Shown here: piece by piece, positions 47,380 through 58,691 of the stretch | How positions within the stretch are numbered: the stretch's first letter is position 1 | Layout of the letters: each line of letters opens with the position of its first letter | From: Trebouxia sp. TZW2008 | Lineage: Eukaryota; Chlorophyta; Trebouxiophyceae; Trebouxiales; Trebouxiaceae | Length of the DNA stretch: 64,000 nucleotides | Direction of reading: 5' to 3' | Assembly (NCBI GenBank): GCA_002118135.1 | Contig: BDIU01000204.1 | Span: 121,096 to 185,095, forward strand | The notes under the pieces: model-generated | What the model was told of the DNA's origin: nothing | The model's input: the letters and a program-made list of their open reading frames with translations, nothing else | The model's database searches: none | Made by a program: the position numbers and the translations under genes

Positions 47380-49272
47380 TGATTGAAGAGCAAGCTGCGG
47401 AACAGGATACAGAAAGGGAGCAGAAGCTGCAGATGGCTGCAAATTCAGTATCCAGCTTTTTTTACATGTGACCATCTCTTCACAACTGGAGTACATTGAC
47501 AGCATACCTCAGCTTTAGCATTTCTGTTTTGCTTTCTCTTGTTGCGGTTGGTGGAAGCAGCAATTGGTGATGCAGTGCGTATCGCAATCTTTGAGTCGGC
47601 ATGGGCATGTGCTGACTGAGTAACAGCTGGCAACCTTGCAGCAACGCCATTGCTTGCAGATTATCCAGGCTCGCCATGTCTGAGGGTCTTTGGAAGATGA
47701 GTCAATGTTCTAGGGGCATCATTGTGCAGTGGTAATGCTGCATCATGGGTAAAGGTTTCCTGAGAGTCTGTAGTTGCAGCTGGTAAGCTGAAACTAGAGT
47801 TTGAAATTGGCTCTTTCTGGTCGTTGTGCACAGCCTGCAGGAAATATACAACATTACAAGCCGACATCAGGAAAAGGCACACGTGTCAGCAGTGGAGATT
47901 TGCAACTGCAGAACTCCTTGTTGTGCAAGAGTTGCAGTACGTGAGTGTCAGCAGCACTGGAGCTAGACTGATGACTTCCGCTGACGACGCCAGATATGGC
48001 TGTTTCTGCAGACCAAGTGACCAACTTTGCTGGGTCAGCAGCTTGGCTATCAACCTGTCTTAAAAGTGACGGCTGCATACCAATTTGCTATCAGACACTA
48101 CTCCACCTCTTTCATGCAAGTTGCATTGGCTTCTGTCATTACATACTTGAGTTAAGGCCTCATGTGCAGCACTAGCAGTCTTGATGAAGGTGTCAGCAGT
48201 TCTGACATCAGAAGGCTGGCCATTGTCAATCCCCTCCTGCAGAGCATGTACAAACACCTGTGCACTTGCAAGATCATAAAGGTCATCAGCCACAGCAACA
48301 TCACTGTACAGTTAGTGATGCAGATCACTGATTTTCTACTATACCTCAGAGAAAGCACATAGTTCACTCGAGCCTGTGGCTGGCTCTTGCTGGCTGACCC
48401 TTGGATGCTGAGCAGCTGTAGAGCCTGGGCCTGTGCTTGCAAAAGGCAGCCCAGTGTCAAGCTGTTCAGCAGCAGGTTGGCTGGCAAACTGCTTATGCTT
48501 CTGCAGCACAGCAAGTTGCTGAGTCTTCACTATGTCAGAGACTGGAATGGGATATATTGCCTGGCATGAATGCAGTTTACCTCTGGATCAATCTCATCAC
48601 CAACACCATCAGACTCAATGCACGTTGGGGTGCTGACACCAGCAGCAGACTGACTGTAGATGGCCTGCTCCTGCATTGGACGCATGAACGTCACTTTGCT
48701 TTGCCTTGCATACAGGTTCAAACAGACACTGGCAACGGTTTGACTTGCTGGTTTTGTCTTGCCAGAGCAGTGTATACCTCAGCTAGTGATACAGCTGGAT
48801 GATGGCTGCTTTCAACTGCATGATCAGCCTTGCAACTCAGACTGTCAGCACATGCTTGACTTCCCAGCTGATTGACATCAGCATGATTTGAAGCCACCAC
48901 ATCATCACCAATGTCAGCAAGTTCTGGTGTGTGGCCAGCTGCGACTTGGCCGTGATGCAAAGCAGGGATGCCGCGAAAGTCTGCCGCAGCCACGTTTGGT
49001 GCATGTCGCGTGCCATTTGCAACGAACTCTGCCTGACCAGGCGACAAGAAGGCTTGTCTAGCCTTTCTGTTGTAGATCAGCCAGGGCTTATACAAATATA
49101 TGTGCAGGGACTTGCATATCGTCTCGTCAGGAGGAGGCTGTGCGACTCGCCTCCGGAGATAATTATCCGGAGGAATGAGACCCGGAGACAAGCTTCCCGC
49201 TGTACACGTTGCTGTGTCAGCAACGCGCTCAGTGGTCCTGAACAGCCGTGCGAGCAGCTTCAAATTTTCCAT
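47380..49272 (-). CDS. Uncharacterised disordered protein, multi-exon
   Basis: ATG 49272 opens a 165-codon exon (49272-48778, MENLKLLARLFRTTERVADT), followed by exons at 48670-48581, about 48524-48345, smaller ones around 48280-48130, 48057-47940 and 47834-47680, and 47630 to about 47510, most with good GT-AG signals. A last exon near 47445-47370 ends in TGA. The product is rich in Ala, Ser, Gln, His and Thr with no folded domain that I recognise. A basic segment near the end (NRNKRKQNRNAKAE) resembles a nuclear localisation signal. It is transcribed divergently from the kinase gene that starts at 49538, 265 bp away. A regulatory or RNA-associated nuclear role would be a guess. The first two exons are firm; the small internal exons are tentative. 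Confidence 0.55.
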
Positions 49273-49300
49273 CACTTCAAAGTGTCTGCAACCTTCATTG

Positions 49301-49336
49301 ACCGCCTTTGGCACCCGCTTAGTTGCCAAAGGCGGT
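49301..49336. promoter_or_regulatory. Perfect 13-bp inverted repeat in a divergent promoter
   Basis: ACCGCCTTTGGCA at 49301-49313 and its exact complement at 49324-49336 are separated by ten bases. The repeat lies 29 bp upstream of the minus-strand start (49272) and about 200 bp upstream of the kinase start. It could be a dimeric factor-binding site or a 5'-UTR hairpin. Confidence 0.5.
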
Positions 49337-49537
49337 CATGCATATACTTGCGGAGCTCTGCAAAATTTAGCTCCGGCAGTCAGTCCGGCATGGCGCAGTG
49401 CAGGAACGCATCTAGGGATCTTTCGATCTTCGGCTTTTTTGAAGCCTGTTCTGGGTTTTCCACAATTACTAATCTGCGCTTCTTTGCGCTTGCTCCTCAT
49501 TGCTTCTCAGCTGACAGCAAATGCAAACTTGTCCGAT

Positions 49538-52500
49538 ATGAAATTGTTCAGGTGGCTGCAACAGCAGCCTAACCAAACCTCAAGCAGCTCAAGCAGTCTT
49601 GCCAGTACGCCCCATGCTTTTTACGAAGATCCGCGAGCCTTTGCTGCGAGAGGTCTTGCTGAAGCCGTGCGTCCATGGGCAGGCTTGCATGCTATTGACA
49701 AACCTTTTCAGCTGTTGGCAAGAGCTTTGAATCCCAGCAGATACGTCCCTGTCGAAGGCCTTCGACTAGGTCAACGTCCTTCTGAAGGCGTGATTGAACT
49801 GGTCAACGACAGCTTCCGCTTTCCTTCCTCTTTCTGATGTCCAGATGTTCGCAGCAAAAAGTTCAAGTTTGGCCGAGGTTCCTCTGGCTCGGTGGAACGG
49901 TATGTGTTGCGGAACTCTGCCCAGGAAGCAAGTCTACCTTTGTGCTGCACCCCTCGTTCTCGCTGCTGACCCTTGTGTGTGGCACCAGATTCTACGAGCA
50001 GAGCACAGGCAAGGCAGTTGCTGTCAAGAAGATGCGCCAACAGATGAAAAATATCAGTATGATGAGGCAGGAAGCTCTAGCACTCAAGCAAGCTCACAAG
50101 TGCAAAGTGCCCAGAGCGATTGTTTATGTTGGCACTGGGTATGCGATGAATTGTCTGCTTGTCGAGTAAGTTCCACACTGGACTTCTTGCTTGGAAGCCA
50201 AGCTGTTTGAGCTTGTTGTTTGTTTGTTCAAAATGCTAGCTAGGCTCAAAGGCACGTGTAGTCACTCAGCAACAGTCTTTGAGCAACCCAGTCTGTGCCC
50301 ATGCTGAACCACTGCCACTGGACTGATCAACACTGGCACGCATTTCATGAGCTTGCTGCATTGCATCTTATGGTGCTTTATCAAACACTTTGTGCGCTGC
50401 AGACTGGTCCAAAGGTCGACGTTGACAAAGCTCATTCCCAGCAGTCCTGTGAACACACCCGTCATGGAGAAGCAGATGCTGACAATAGCCCCACAGCTTG
50501 CTGAAGTAAGCAGATGCATTGCATCGACAGTCATCCGTTGTTTTCGCTGCTCCTACTGTCAAATGTCCTTGCAAGAGCATGTTTGCTTCAAGCTACACTG
50601 CTGGTGAGACTCAGCTCATGTAAGCTCAGCGCTGCGTTTGCCGCGCAGACTCTCTGGCAGCTACACTGGACAAGTGAGCTATGCCACCTTGACCTGTCTC
50701 CAGCCAATGTCATGGTTCGAGAAGACAAGTGCAATGCATAAGATTCAGTGACTTGGCTTTTGCCCAGACTTTTGACCAGGGTGAGATTGCAGGCTGCAGG
50801 GTCCTTCCTGTGACAACAGCGTCTGCCTGTATTTTCATTGACGAACACTTAAGCAGCAAGCATCTGCCTGGAAGCATGAATTTTGCATACACAGCATCAT
50901 TGGGATATGCTGCAGTCTGAGCATATGCTGAGCTGCTGCTGCATAGCACAAAGTTGGGCATAAGTGTTGATCCAACCTTGTCCAGCTATTAGCATGTGAC
51001 TCACCCCGTTTTTTCTTGCCGGAGGTTTAATCAAGGGCGCTAGTCTGCTTTGCCCAGCAAATTTTTGCTGCTGCGTGTATAGCATGCAAGTAATGCATAC
51101 TGTGCACAACCGGTCTGAACTTTCTGCATGCCTGACCAATTGTGCATCTTTATGACTTGGCTTACAAAGCACCACATGCTGCAGGCCTTGTTGACACCAG
51201 CGTGAGAGTCAATCAGCTTGAGCTCCTGTAGCGACGTCTTATGAGCTTCATGGGCATCAGCCTTTTCAGAGGATGCATGCAGCAGCTGGTCAACCGGCAA
51301 GGGTACTCGTCACCTGCAGGTCAGCAGTAGCATATTGCAGATTCTGCATGCTGTCCGTCAGCGGCGGTTGCCTGCAAGTCTGTCGTGACTGCTGCTGCAC
51401 TCATGCTCCTTTGCTCATATGGATTGGCTCAGTTTAGTTGACAATGTATAATTCCCATTGTATTGCATTGTATTGTATTGTATTGTATTGTATTGTATTG
51501 TATTGTATTGTATTGTATTGTATTGTATGAGCTCATGCATAAGGCATTACCCTGTGTTATCTTGTGATTTCTTGTGCTGCAGGCTGTCAGCAATCTAGCA
51601 GGATGCTGAGACTTGTGACTCTCCTCACTTTGCTGCGCCTATCATATTGGAACTTGAAATACATCACAGGATCTCGGTTGTGAGACTCCGCAACCAAGCC
51701 TGAAGTACTTGTTGTGCACATCTGGCAAATAGAAGGAAGGCGGACCACTGTCGCTGTTGTTGACATCCTCGATTGAGCAATCCGAAGCAGGTGACCAGGG
51801 GCCAGATCTTCTACATGAATGTATTTTTCGGAATGCAGCGTTTCTGCCAATTGATGTGAAGAGGTCTGACGTCGATCAAGACCTGCCCCGGGACGTAAAC
51901 TTGCTGAAAGTCCACTAGCAGCAATCGGCTGTGAGTCACAGTAAAAGTTGCTACAGCGATCATGCTGGCCGAAACCACCAGCAGCCGGCTGATGACGGCG
52001 GAAGATCCTCATCTCAAGGTAACGACATACGCGCTGGGAGTCCAAATGAATGTCAAACAGTGCACAGCAGCTTGCTTGTCTAAATGAGAGAAGAGAGAAT
52101 AATTTTACATGCTTTAGCCAGCCAACAAGGCTGATCACATGTGCCACACTGTGGCAATGACTATATGTCACTGAAATTCAGGCAGTCTATAACATAGTGA
52201 CACACCCCCAAATGATCATGTTGCGCAAAAAAAACGCGCATGTTAACCGCAGCTCTCAAACAAACCAGGGTACTCGGCCCGCACCCCAGCCAATGCTCCA
52301 AATTCAAACACACAGTGCCTTTCATAGCCTAAGGCCCCAGAACCACACAGTGTGCACAACCTACAGGCTCTAGCAATGCCACTGCGACGNNNNNNNNNNN
52401 NNNNNNNNNAAGCCTAAACTGTAGAAAGCGCTGCATGTTCCTGCCAGAAACAGGCAATTGACAATATCGTCTGCGAGCGCTAAAAGGCCGAAACCACTGA

Positions 52501-54943
52501 GCATATGTGTAACAAACCACACCTGCACTGGGGGCCTGACGTGGGCAATACAAAGCAACAGCCGCAGGGCCTGCTAAATCAGCCTTCAAAGCATCAATGA
52601 CAGCAGGCACGTCTAACACAGGCTCTCTATCCGTCACGTGAGGCATCTATGCTTTTCAAACTGAGAGTTGAACATTACTCATCACCAAAGCATGATAAGT
52701 TCTGTCACAGCAGCTGTCAAAGTCATGATCAAATGCCAGAGCTGAGCCCCGACCTATGCAGTCAGTCATGAGCCTCATGACCGAGCTCGCTGGTGTGTCA
52801 ATTATTGACACTTTTACACGGTATACGTAGCTCCGCAGACTAATTGGAAAGCTTACAACGGCTTGTAAGGCTTGGTGAGCAGCCTCCCTGTCTACAGTGT
52901 GGCCTAATGCATACAATTCAATAGTACATTCATGCAGATAGGGACAGATCTAGATGGGTGGAGCGAATTTTGCAGACTCGAAAATTGCAATCTTCACCAA
53001 TGTATGATCAGAGCTAATTTCAAAGCAGAAAAAGGAGAGACAACATATTACAGAAAGGAAACAGAGCTGAGTCATGCAAAGTTGCAGCCCTAGCGGCGCA
53101 ATGTTGAGCAAACCTGTGCAAGTCTTGCAATGAGTGACACAGCGTATACATATATTTACAAGCGGACTGCCGGGCAACCGTGTGTTCATTTAGCAGAACT
53201 GCAGAGCTATTTATCAGTACATATATAGTACTTGAGAGGCCGCTGGAGTGTGGCTAGCGGGGAAGTAAACTGTTGCTAAAACGGTAGCTGATTCATATGT
53301 ACAGCTGTCAAAAGCTACTAGAATGTTCGTGCATGACGTCAACACCTGCCATGGAGCCTTAAACGCTGGCAGTTGCCGCGCAGCTGGCAAACGTAAGCAT
53401 TTGCTCAGCAATGGCCACTGCATGTGTCGACAAGCAAAGACCAGCTTGCAGAAAGGACATGAAGGATCCAAGCCATGCAACTTGCTTTCTGCTCTGCAGA
53501 CTTTGTGGCAACTACACTGCCACAGCAACATTTGCCATCTTGACATCTCACCCAGCAATGTGTTGGTGCAGGAAGACTGTTGCAATGCGTGGGACTCTAT
53601 GAGGCTCATCGACTTCGCATTTGCTCAACACTTCCGCACAGGTAATGGTCGCTAGTAATGGTCGCTGATTTGCAAGCTGCAATGTCATACATTGCATTGC
53701 ATTACAGCTGAGCAGTCATGTATGCTGCAGGTTTTGAGATGCCCTGCCATACAGACTGTTAATTTTTGCATTAGCGCCTGAGTAGCACAAGCAAGCACTT
53801 CAGCACTATCATAGGGTGCATTCTTTTGTTGCACATGATACAGGTTCACATAGCACGCTGCTCGCAAAAGGACGCATGCCATGTCCACTGCTGTGTATTG
53901 ACCAATCAGCATCATGCATTCAAACGATGCCAAGGTAAACCCTCAAGCCAAAGAGTCTGCTGCAGGTACCATTGACAAGCTTGTGGACACCAGAATCAAG
54001 GATGTCAAGCCATCAGGCATGACAATACAGTATGCAGCTCCAGAGGTCTTGATGTCAACTCAGATACAGCATGGCTTGTATGGGGAAGGTGAACACATCC
54101 AGAGGATCTTGATCAACGGCTGCGCAGCTGACATGTGGTCTTTTGGTTGCGTGCCGTATGAGCTGCTGACTGGCTGCAAGGCCTTTCCATTGCCTGACAA
54201 GGACTCTAGCCAGACAAGCTCCTCCCGTCACTCTTCTTCCTCAGGCCAGTCAAGTGCCTCCAGTCACTGTTCTTCCTCCAGTGAGTCAACATCCGGTTCT
54301 ATATGTTGGCAGTGTGGTCAGGCCATGGACAGCCAAGTCACATGGGTAAGAGTTGCTTCTAGCAGTACGCTGATATTCTTGAAGTGCACACATAGCCTGC
54401 AATATACAGCAATTTGTTGTGTGGTCAAGCTTTCTAGTTGCCTTGACCTCCCCTGATGCCCGCCCTTGTCACAGACTCTACGTGCATTGCAACTTTGTTT
54501 CACTGATGCTGAAAGTCAATCTCTTCTCGCTTGTGCCCGCAACCTAATCTTGACTTGCACGGTAGATGTTGCTTGTTCGCCTGTTTACAGTGTGCCATGT
54601 CACTGAGGGCATGACCATCTCAAGCACATGGTGCAAAGATCCCACAAATTGTTGTCTGCAGGCCTTGGCGTTTCAAGCAGCACGGCAGCAGGATCTAGAA
54701 TTCGTTGACCATCCTATCATTCGCAGGCTTCAGCTATGCAGTGCAGAACCGTCAGCTGCTGCTCACTTCTTCACGACGCTGTTCAACCCCTGCCCGCAAG
54801 AGCGCCTCACAAGCCACTCTGCATGTACTCATCCATATACTGGACACAGGCCTTCAGCTGGAAGAAGTCGCTCTCAAGCAAGCTGGTCGTCCAGAATCAG
54901 ATGGTTTTGTAGTTACAGCAATTTCTCATGTTGTCATTATTGA
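49538..54943 (+). CDS. Serine/threonine protein kinase-like protein
   Basis: Phase-consistent exons are 49538-49769, 49845-49899, 49989-50165, 50403-50505, 53500-53641, 53966-54345 and 54662-54943 (stop), about 456 residues. After an 80-residue leader comes the glycine loop FGRGSSGSVER, then GKAVAVKKM with the ATP-binding Lys, and MMRQEALALKQA (helix C Glu). The catalytic loop is CHLDISPSNVLV (HxDxxxxN) and the metal motif IDFAFAQ has DFA in place of DFG. YAAPEVL and ADMWSFGCVPYELLTG are subdomains VIII and IX. A Ser/Thr-rich insert of about 40 residues follows, then FFTTLFNPCPQERLTSHSAC closes the C-lobe. The first intron (49770-49844) has a strong pyrimidine tract and removes an otherwise in-frame TGA. 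The fourth intron is 3 kb and holds a dead copy of exon 5, an inverted copy of exons 1-2 and a LINE fragment. All key kinase residues are present except the DFG Gly. Substrate unknown. Confidence 0.75.
50649..50780 (+). pseudogene. Decayed extra copy of the kinase catalytic-loop exon
   Basis: This segment, preceded by GCGCAG and followed by a GTGAGA donor, encodes TLWQLHWTSELCHLDLSPAN, like the exon at 53500-53641 (TLWQLHCHSNICHLDISPSN). About ten bases are missing after KCNA, which shifts the frame and gives a stop before the metal motif (SDLAFAQTF in another frame). Skipping it keeps phase, because the preceding exon ends and 53500 starts in phase 0. Confidence 0.75.
50936..51454. other. 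Intron sequence, nothing recognised
   Basis: Part of the long kinase intron between the dead exon copy and the pentanucleotide repeat. No domain or structured repeat was seen. Confidence 0.35.
51455..51528 (+). repeat. (TATTG)n microsatellite
   Basis: About fourteen TATTG units with one CATTG variant near the start. It lies in the long kinase intron. Confidence 0.97.
51640..52012 (-). pseudogene. Inverted, decayed copy of the kinase 5' exons
   Basis: On the minus strand from ATG 52012 the sequence parallels kinase exons 1-2. MRIFRR corresponds to MKLFRW; NFYCDSQPIAASGLSASLRP to AFYEDPRAFAARGLAEAVRP; SEKYIHVEDL to PSRYVPVEGL; and, after a frame change, PDVHNKYFRLGCGVSQ to PDVRSKKFKFGRGSSGS. 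The glycine loop is lost and frames are broken. It sits opposite to the kinase gene inside its own intron, which indicates an inverted duplication or inversion of a second kinase copy. Confidence 0.7.
52150..52916 (-). pseudogene. LINE-type retrotransposon C-terminal fragment
   Basis: Minus-strand fragments in changing frames resemble the C-terminal part of algal non-LTR retrotransposon ORFs downstream of the reverse transcriptase. They are RRYCQLPVSGRNMQRFLQFR, then after the assembly gap VAVALLEPVGCAHC, YERHCVFEFGALAGVRAEYP and MRVFFAQHDHLGVCHYVIDC. The order L.isgR...l..FRlG, C.hC, H..FeC..l..vR, then m..FF.q.d....vC..i..C is what I recall for these elements. An upstream part runs to about 52916. 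Stops and frameshifts interrupt it and no catalytic reverse transcriptase motif is present, so it is a 5'-truncated dead copy in the kinase intron. Confidence 0.6.
52390..52409. other. Assembly gap (20 N)
   Basis: Twenty unknown bases interrupt the LINE fragment. The true gap size is unknown. Confidence 0.99.
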
Positions 54944-55079
54944 CTGCTCCATTTGCCAAGAAAGCTGCCCTTATATACAATTGTCCTTACTCAGCAGTGT
55001 AACTTCAGTCAGAATGCAGTGATCAATGATCAAATGCTAATTGCGTTGTTCTTGAAACAGACTGCCCTTATATTGAGTG

Positions 55080-57832
55080 CTCTTATCAGCAGAAATCACT
55101 GTTTTGTCTTGATTTGCATGTAGCCTCAGACTTGGCAGTAACTGATGTCTCTGAATGCTCTGCTACAGAGCCCATATTTGCCATCCTCAAGCATCCAAAT
55201 GCTTTTCATGCTGGTGAACCTGTTCTTGTGCCACAGTGGAAGACATCAAGCCTTTCATGCATGTTGTCAGTGTCTTGCCAAAGCTTGGGCATTCAGTAAT
55301 ATTCTTGTAGTTGCGTCCTTGCTCTTTGATATCCTGGTGAGCTAAGCATTTTGGCGCTCTGGACAGCTGCCAAGTGCGTGTTTTGGCCTGCAGGCACCAT
55401 GCTGAGTGACATAGGGCGCACATATGACGACCCAGATGACTCGTCAGTTGCATCTGACCAGTATGGGTCCGCAGTCTCTCACAATCCTGACAGCCCAGAG
55501 TCATTGGCTCAGCAGCAGACTGACTGTCATGACCACAATGATGAGACACAGGGATCTTCAGCTGATGCGCCCAAGCCTGCCAGGTAATGCAGTACACAAC
55601 ACTTTTGCCCATTTCCCACCATGCTGCACTCAACAAGCAGTACATGCTTGGCCGCACCCCTGTGTGACGCCATGTATCATCTTGCAAATGGACGCACACT
55701 ATGTTTGTATGCTCTTGCAAAGGCAACCTGGTTGGTAGTGACATCATGCACAGAAGCATTCCATTGGGCAAAGTCATCACAGTAACCTCTACATTGTAGG
55801 ATGATATGCATTAAGGCTTGCATGCCATGCAAACAGCTGTCTGGCTTTTGCAAGCTAAATAAAACAATATGAAAAAGAGGAAATATAAATGAAAGCAACA
55901 AGAAGCCTTATGAAACTAAAGAGCACACATCTCCAAACCCAGTTAGGACAAGAAACATAACAGTAAGTCAGAAGCGAATGTCAAGCATTGAGCGTTTCTT
56001 GGGGCTGTGCAGGCCTGATGTTTCTGATGGACCAGACTACCCTACTCAGGTCCTTGGCTGGTGCTTGTCAGTAGCCAAGGCTGTGTGCCAGATAGGCCAG
56101 TGCTTGTGGAGTAGCATTGCAAGGTCATGCAGCAAGTGAGGCCACCGCAATCAGCCAGCGTGTGTCAGGTCATATCGGTTTACAGTACAGGTCTTGCGCA
56201 AAACACCTCAGGCAGTAATCGACACCAGCATAGCCCCACAGTAGCCCTCTTTCTCCAGCATCTCCCCCCCAACACAGCCCGACAGTAGCTCTTGCATCCA
56301 GCACCTGGCCCCCACCATAGCCCCACAGTAGCCCTTGCCTCCAGCACCTCCCCCAGCATAGCCCGACAGTAGCCCTTGCCTCCAGCGCCTCCCCCCAAAC
56401 CACCTCCAGCATAGCCCTGCAGTAGCCCTTGCCTCCAGCACCTCCCCACAACCACCCCCAGCATAGCCTGGCAGTAGCCCTTGCCTCTAGCATTGCAGTT
56501 GCCTGTCCCTTGCCCCAAGTCAGCATCAAGAGCATCTCTGCCTGCACACCCCGACTGAGGGCACCTAATCTAGCAGCCCCAGCACCTTCCCCACCTTCTG
56601 CTTTACTTTGGATCTCCTTCTAGCTTTTGTCATAGCTTCCTCCTCTTGCACTTGCTGCATGGGGCTGGGCAGCACCAGTGCTTTGCGCGTCTTCAATTGA
56701 ACTCTCTATTTCCTGTTGCAAGCTTCCCTGACGGTGTATGAGCTCAACATTGCTAAGACCATGAGCGCCCTTAGCAAGCCCTCTATCATCACATGCAAAG
56801 CCCCCTTCACTGATGTGACGGCAGTCTTCGCTACCACCTCATGCAATCCCCCTTGGAACACCACGGCACTGGCCTTGGATGTTATCTGTTGCCACCTTGC
56901 TGCATGTAGCTCACCGAACTTTGGGCTGGACGTTTTCCAAGATCAGACCTTCAACAGCAACTGGTCAGCCATCATGTCATGAGCACCTTATCGTGGCAGC
57001 ATGCCAGCAGTCAGCCTGCACAGCTGACATTGTTTGAAGGACGCTGCACTCATCATAATACAAGGTGAGGCAGTAGAGAACATGTTGATTGCGTATGATA
57101 TGCATATGTCCAATTGCTTGTTGACCAGTGTTTGGCATGCTGCCAGCTTTTGCATATGCAGCAAGCATGACACTCAGCTGTTAGACAATGTGCTTCACAA
57201 CAGGCAGTGCGATGTTTACCGCATTGTCCTGATTACAGATGGCCTGTTTTGAAGGCCTCTGTGAGCAAGCATTGCTTTCTGCCTCACGTGTATAGCTCAC
57301 ACATTCTGCTCACAGTCTGCAACCCCTGCATGTCTGCTTGTTGATGACGCTCCACCGTTTGGCTTACATCCATGTTTCTGTTCTGTAGGCCTTTTTCACA
57401 TCTTGTGAAATATCAGAGCCAACTTGAGCAGCTCATATTCCAGAGCACAATAAATGCCACAAGTAGCAGCCCAGGCAAGGGACGACATGCACAGCAGCTG
57501 GTCAAGCAACATTCTCTGAACTCACTGCAGGTCAGCACTAAGATATCTCACGACTTGTTGAGTGCTTGTCAACTTTGTTGTCACTTGCAGAATTTGTTGT
57601 GGCTGCTGTGGCATGTGTGGCTGCTGCAGTCTGTGAGCATGCTTGCAATTCAAGCAATTGTGCTGAACAGTGTGTATGCAGTATCGATGTATTGCATGTC
57701 TACGTGGCGCGGCACGCGCTTGCTGATATGTATGTGGCAGTTTCTCTGCATGACCCTGAGAGTGTGCTGCCTTGTGCTGCAGATGATAGGGCAAATTGTC
57801 ATGGCTGGATAACGGCTCTGGAATGTGGTTGA
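55080..57832 (+). CDS. Candidate exons of an unrecognised plus-strand gene
   Basis: Several open, splice-bounded blocks follow the kinase: about 55124-55290 (TEPIFAILKHPNAFHAGEPV), 55390-55584 (acidic and Ser/Asp/Gln-rich, MLSDIGRTYDDPDDSSVASD, ending at a GTAATG donor), about 56008-56137 (RFLGLCRPDVSDGPDYPTQV), 56726-56980, 57388-57530 and a last block about 57591-57832 (EFVVAAVACVAAAVCEHACN). No domain is recognised and I did not establish a phase-consistent chain. They may be one gene, parts of two, or the remains of a kinase C-terminal extension. A GC-rich minisatellite lies in the middle and produces long artificial minus-strand frames. Confidence 0.25.
56225..56510 (-). repeat. GC-rich minisatellite, unit about 40-48 bp, six copies
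   Basis: Degenerate units of CAGCATAGCCC.ACAGTAGCC followed by CTTGCCTCCAGCACCTCCCC repeat about six times. The minus strand reads as Gly-rich peptide in two frames, which is a by-product of the repeat. Confidence 0.9.
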
Positions 57833-58691
57833 GGGATGTCAATTTTGTACCTTGGACGGGGCCAAGGGCCGCAGCAGATGCAGTCAGCAGCAGGTTCAGT
57901 GCAAGAGAATAACAGTCTTTTGGTGTAGACTGATGTGCAATGACAGCAAATGTAACCTGTGCAGACCATTGTCTGGTTGATTAGGCTCACAGCAGTCCCT
58001 TGCTCAATACCAGATGTTTGTTTGAGCAGGCTCAACCTATAGCATGTTGTCAGTGGTGGCAATGCAGTCAGAATGATAGCTTTCCATGGCCGTTTCGTGT
58101 GATTACCTTGATTCTATTGAGACGGTGTTGCATGCTATGACAGTGTTCATCGGCACGCCCAGAGTGGGTTGTCGACTTTTATAGACCAATCACAAAGTGT
58201 CAGAGCCGCATGAAAGTGTGATGATTAAACGTAACCGCAACATGTCAACACCTTGCAGCGATTGTTCACCTAGCACAAGCTCTCGTGCTGCATGCAAAGT
58301 TTCAAGTCGTTTGCATGCGACTGTTCATAAGTGACCAACGATGATTTTTTTGTAAGCTCACGAAGCTACTAGGGCTACTAGGGTGCAAAAATTTTCTCTT
58401 GTGCAAAACACGTCGTGGAATGCTGCACAATTCAAGCCAAGTTGACCGAGTCAAACATGACATGCGCGTATGAAACTACCTACTTCATTGAAGTAGCGCA
58501 AGCTGTTGCAACCTTACATAGCGCATGTCACGCTGATTAATTTTTGTTCAACTGTGCCGACTACAGGTCTGCTCAAGGCCTCCGCTGCTCTTGCAACGAC
58601 TTGACGGCATGCATGCACTCTGCTGATCAGCCTGGACTAGGGCTGCATAGTCCGCAGGGCAGCTGATATGGCTTAGGCCTACAGGCAAAAT
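57833..58691. other. Intergenic region upstream of VPS18
   Basis: No gene was recognised. It is more AT-rich than the flanks and contains the promoter region of the VPS18 gene that begins at 58692, but no core motif can be assigned. Confidence 0.4.

Noticed and set aside
49775..49837. An in-frame TGA (49835-49837) apparently ending the kinase leader before the glycine loop
   Set aside because: An intron 49770-49844 with GT, a long pyrimidine tract and CAG removes it and restores the phase into the glycine-loop exon.
55187..55780. A 197-codon minus-strand open frame
   Set aside because: It lies opposite splice-bounded plus-strand blocks and has no motif, so it is treated as a shadow.
56170..56547. 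Long Gly-rich minus-strand frames
   Set aside because: They are produced by the GC-rich minisatellite and are open in more than one frame.
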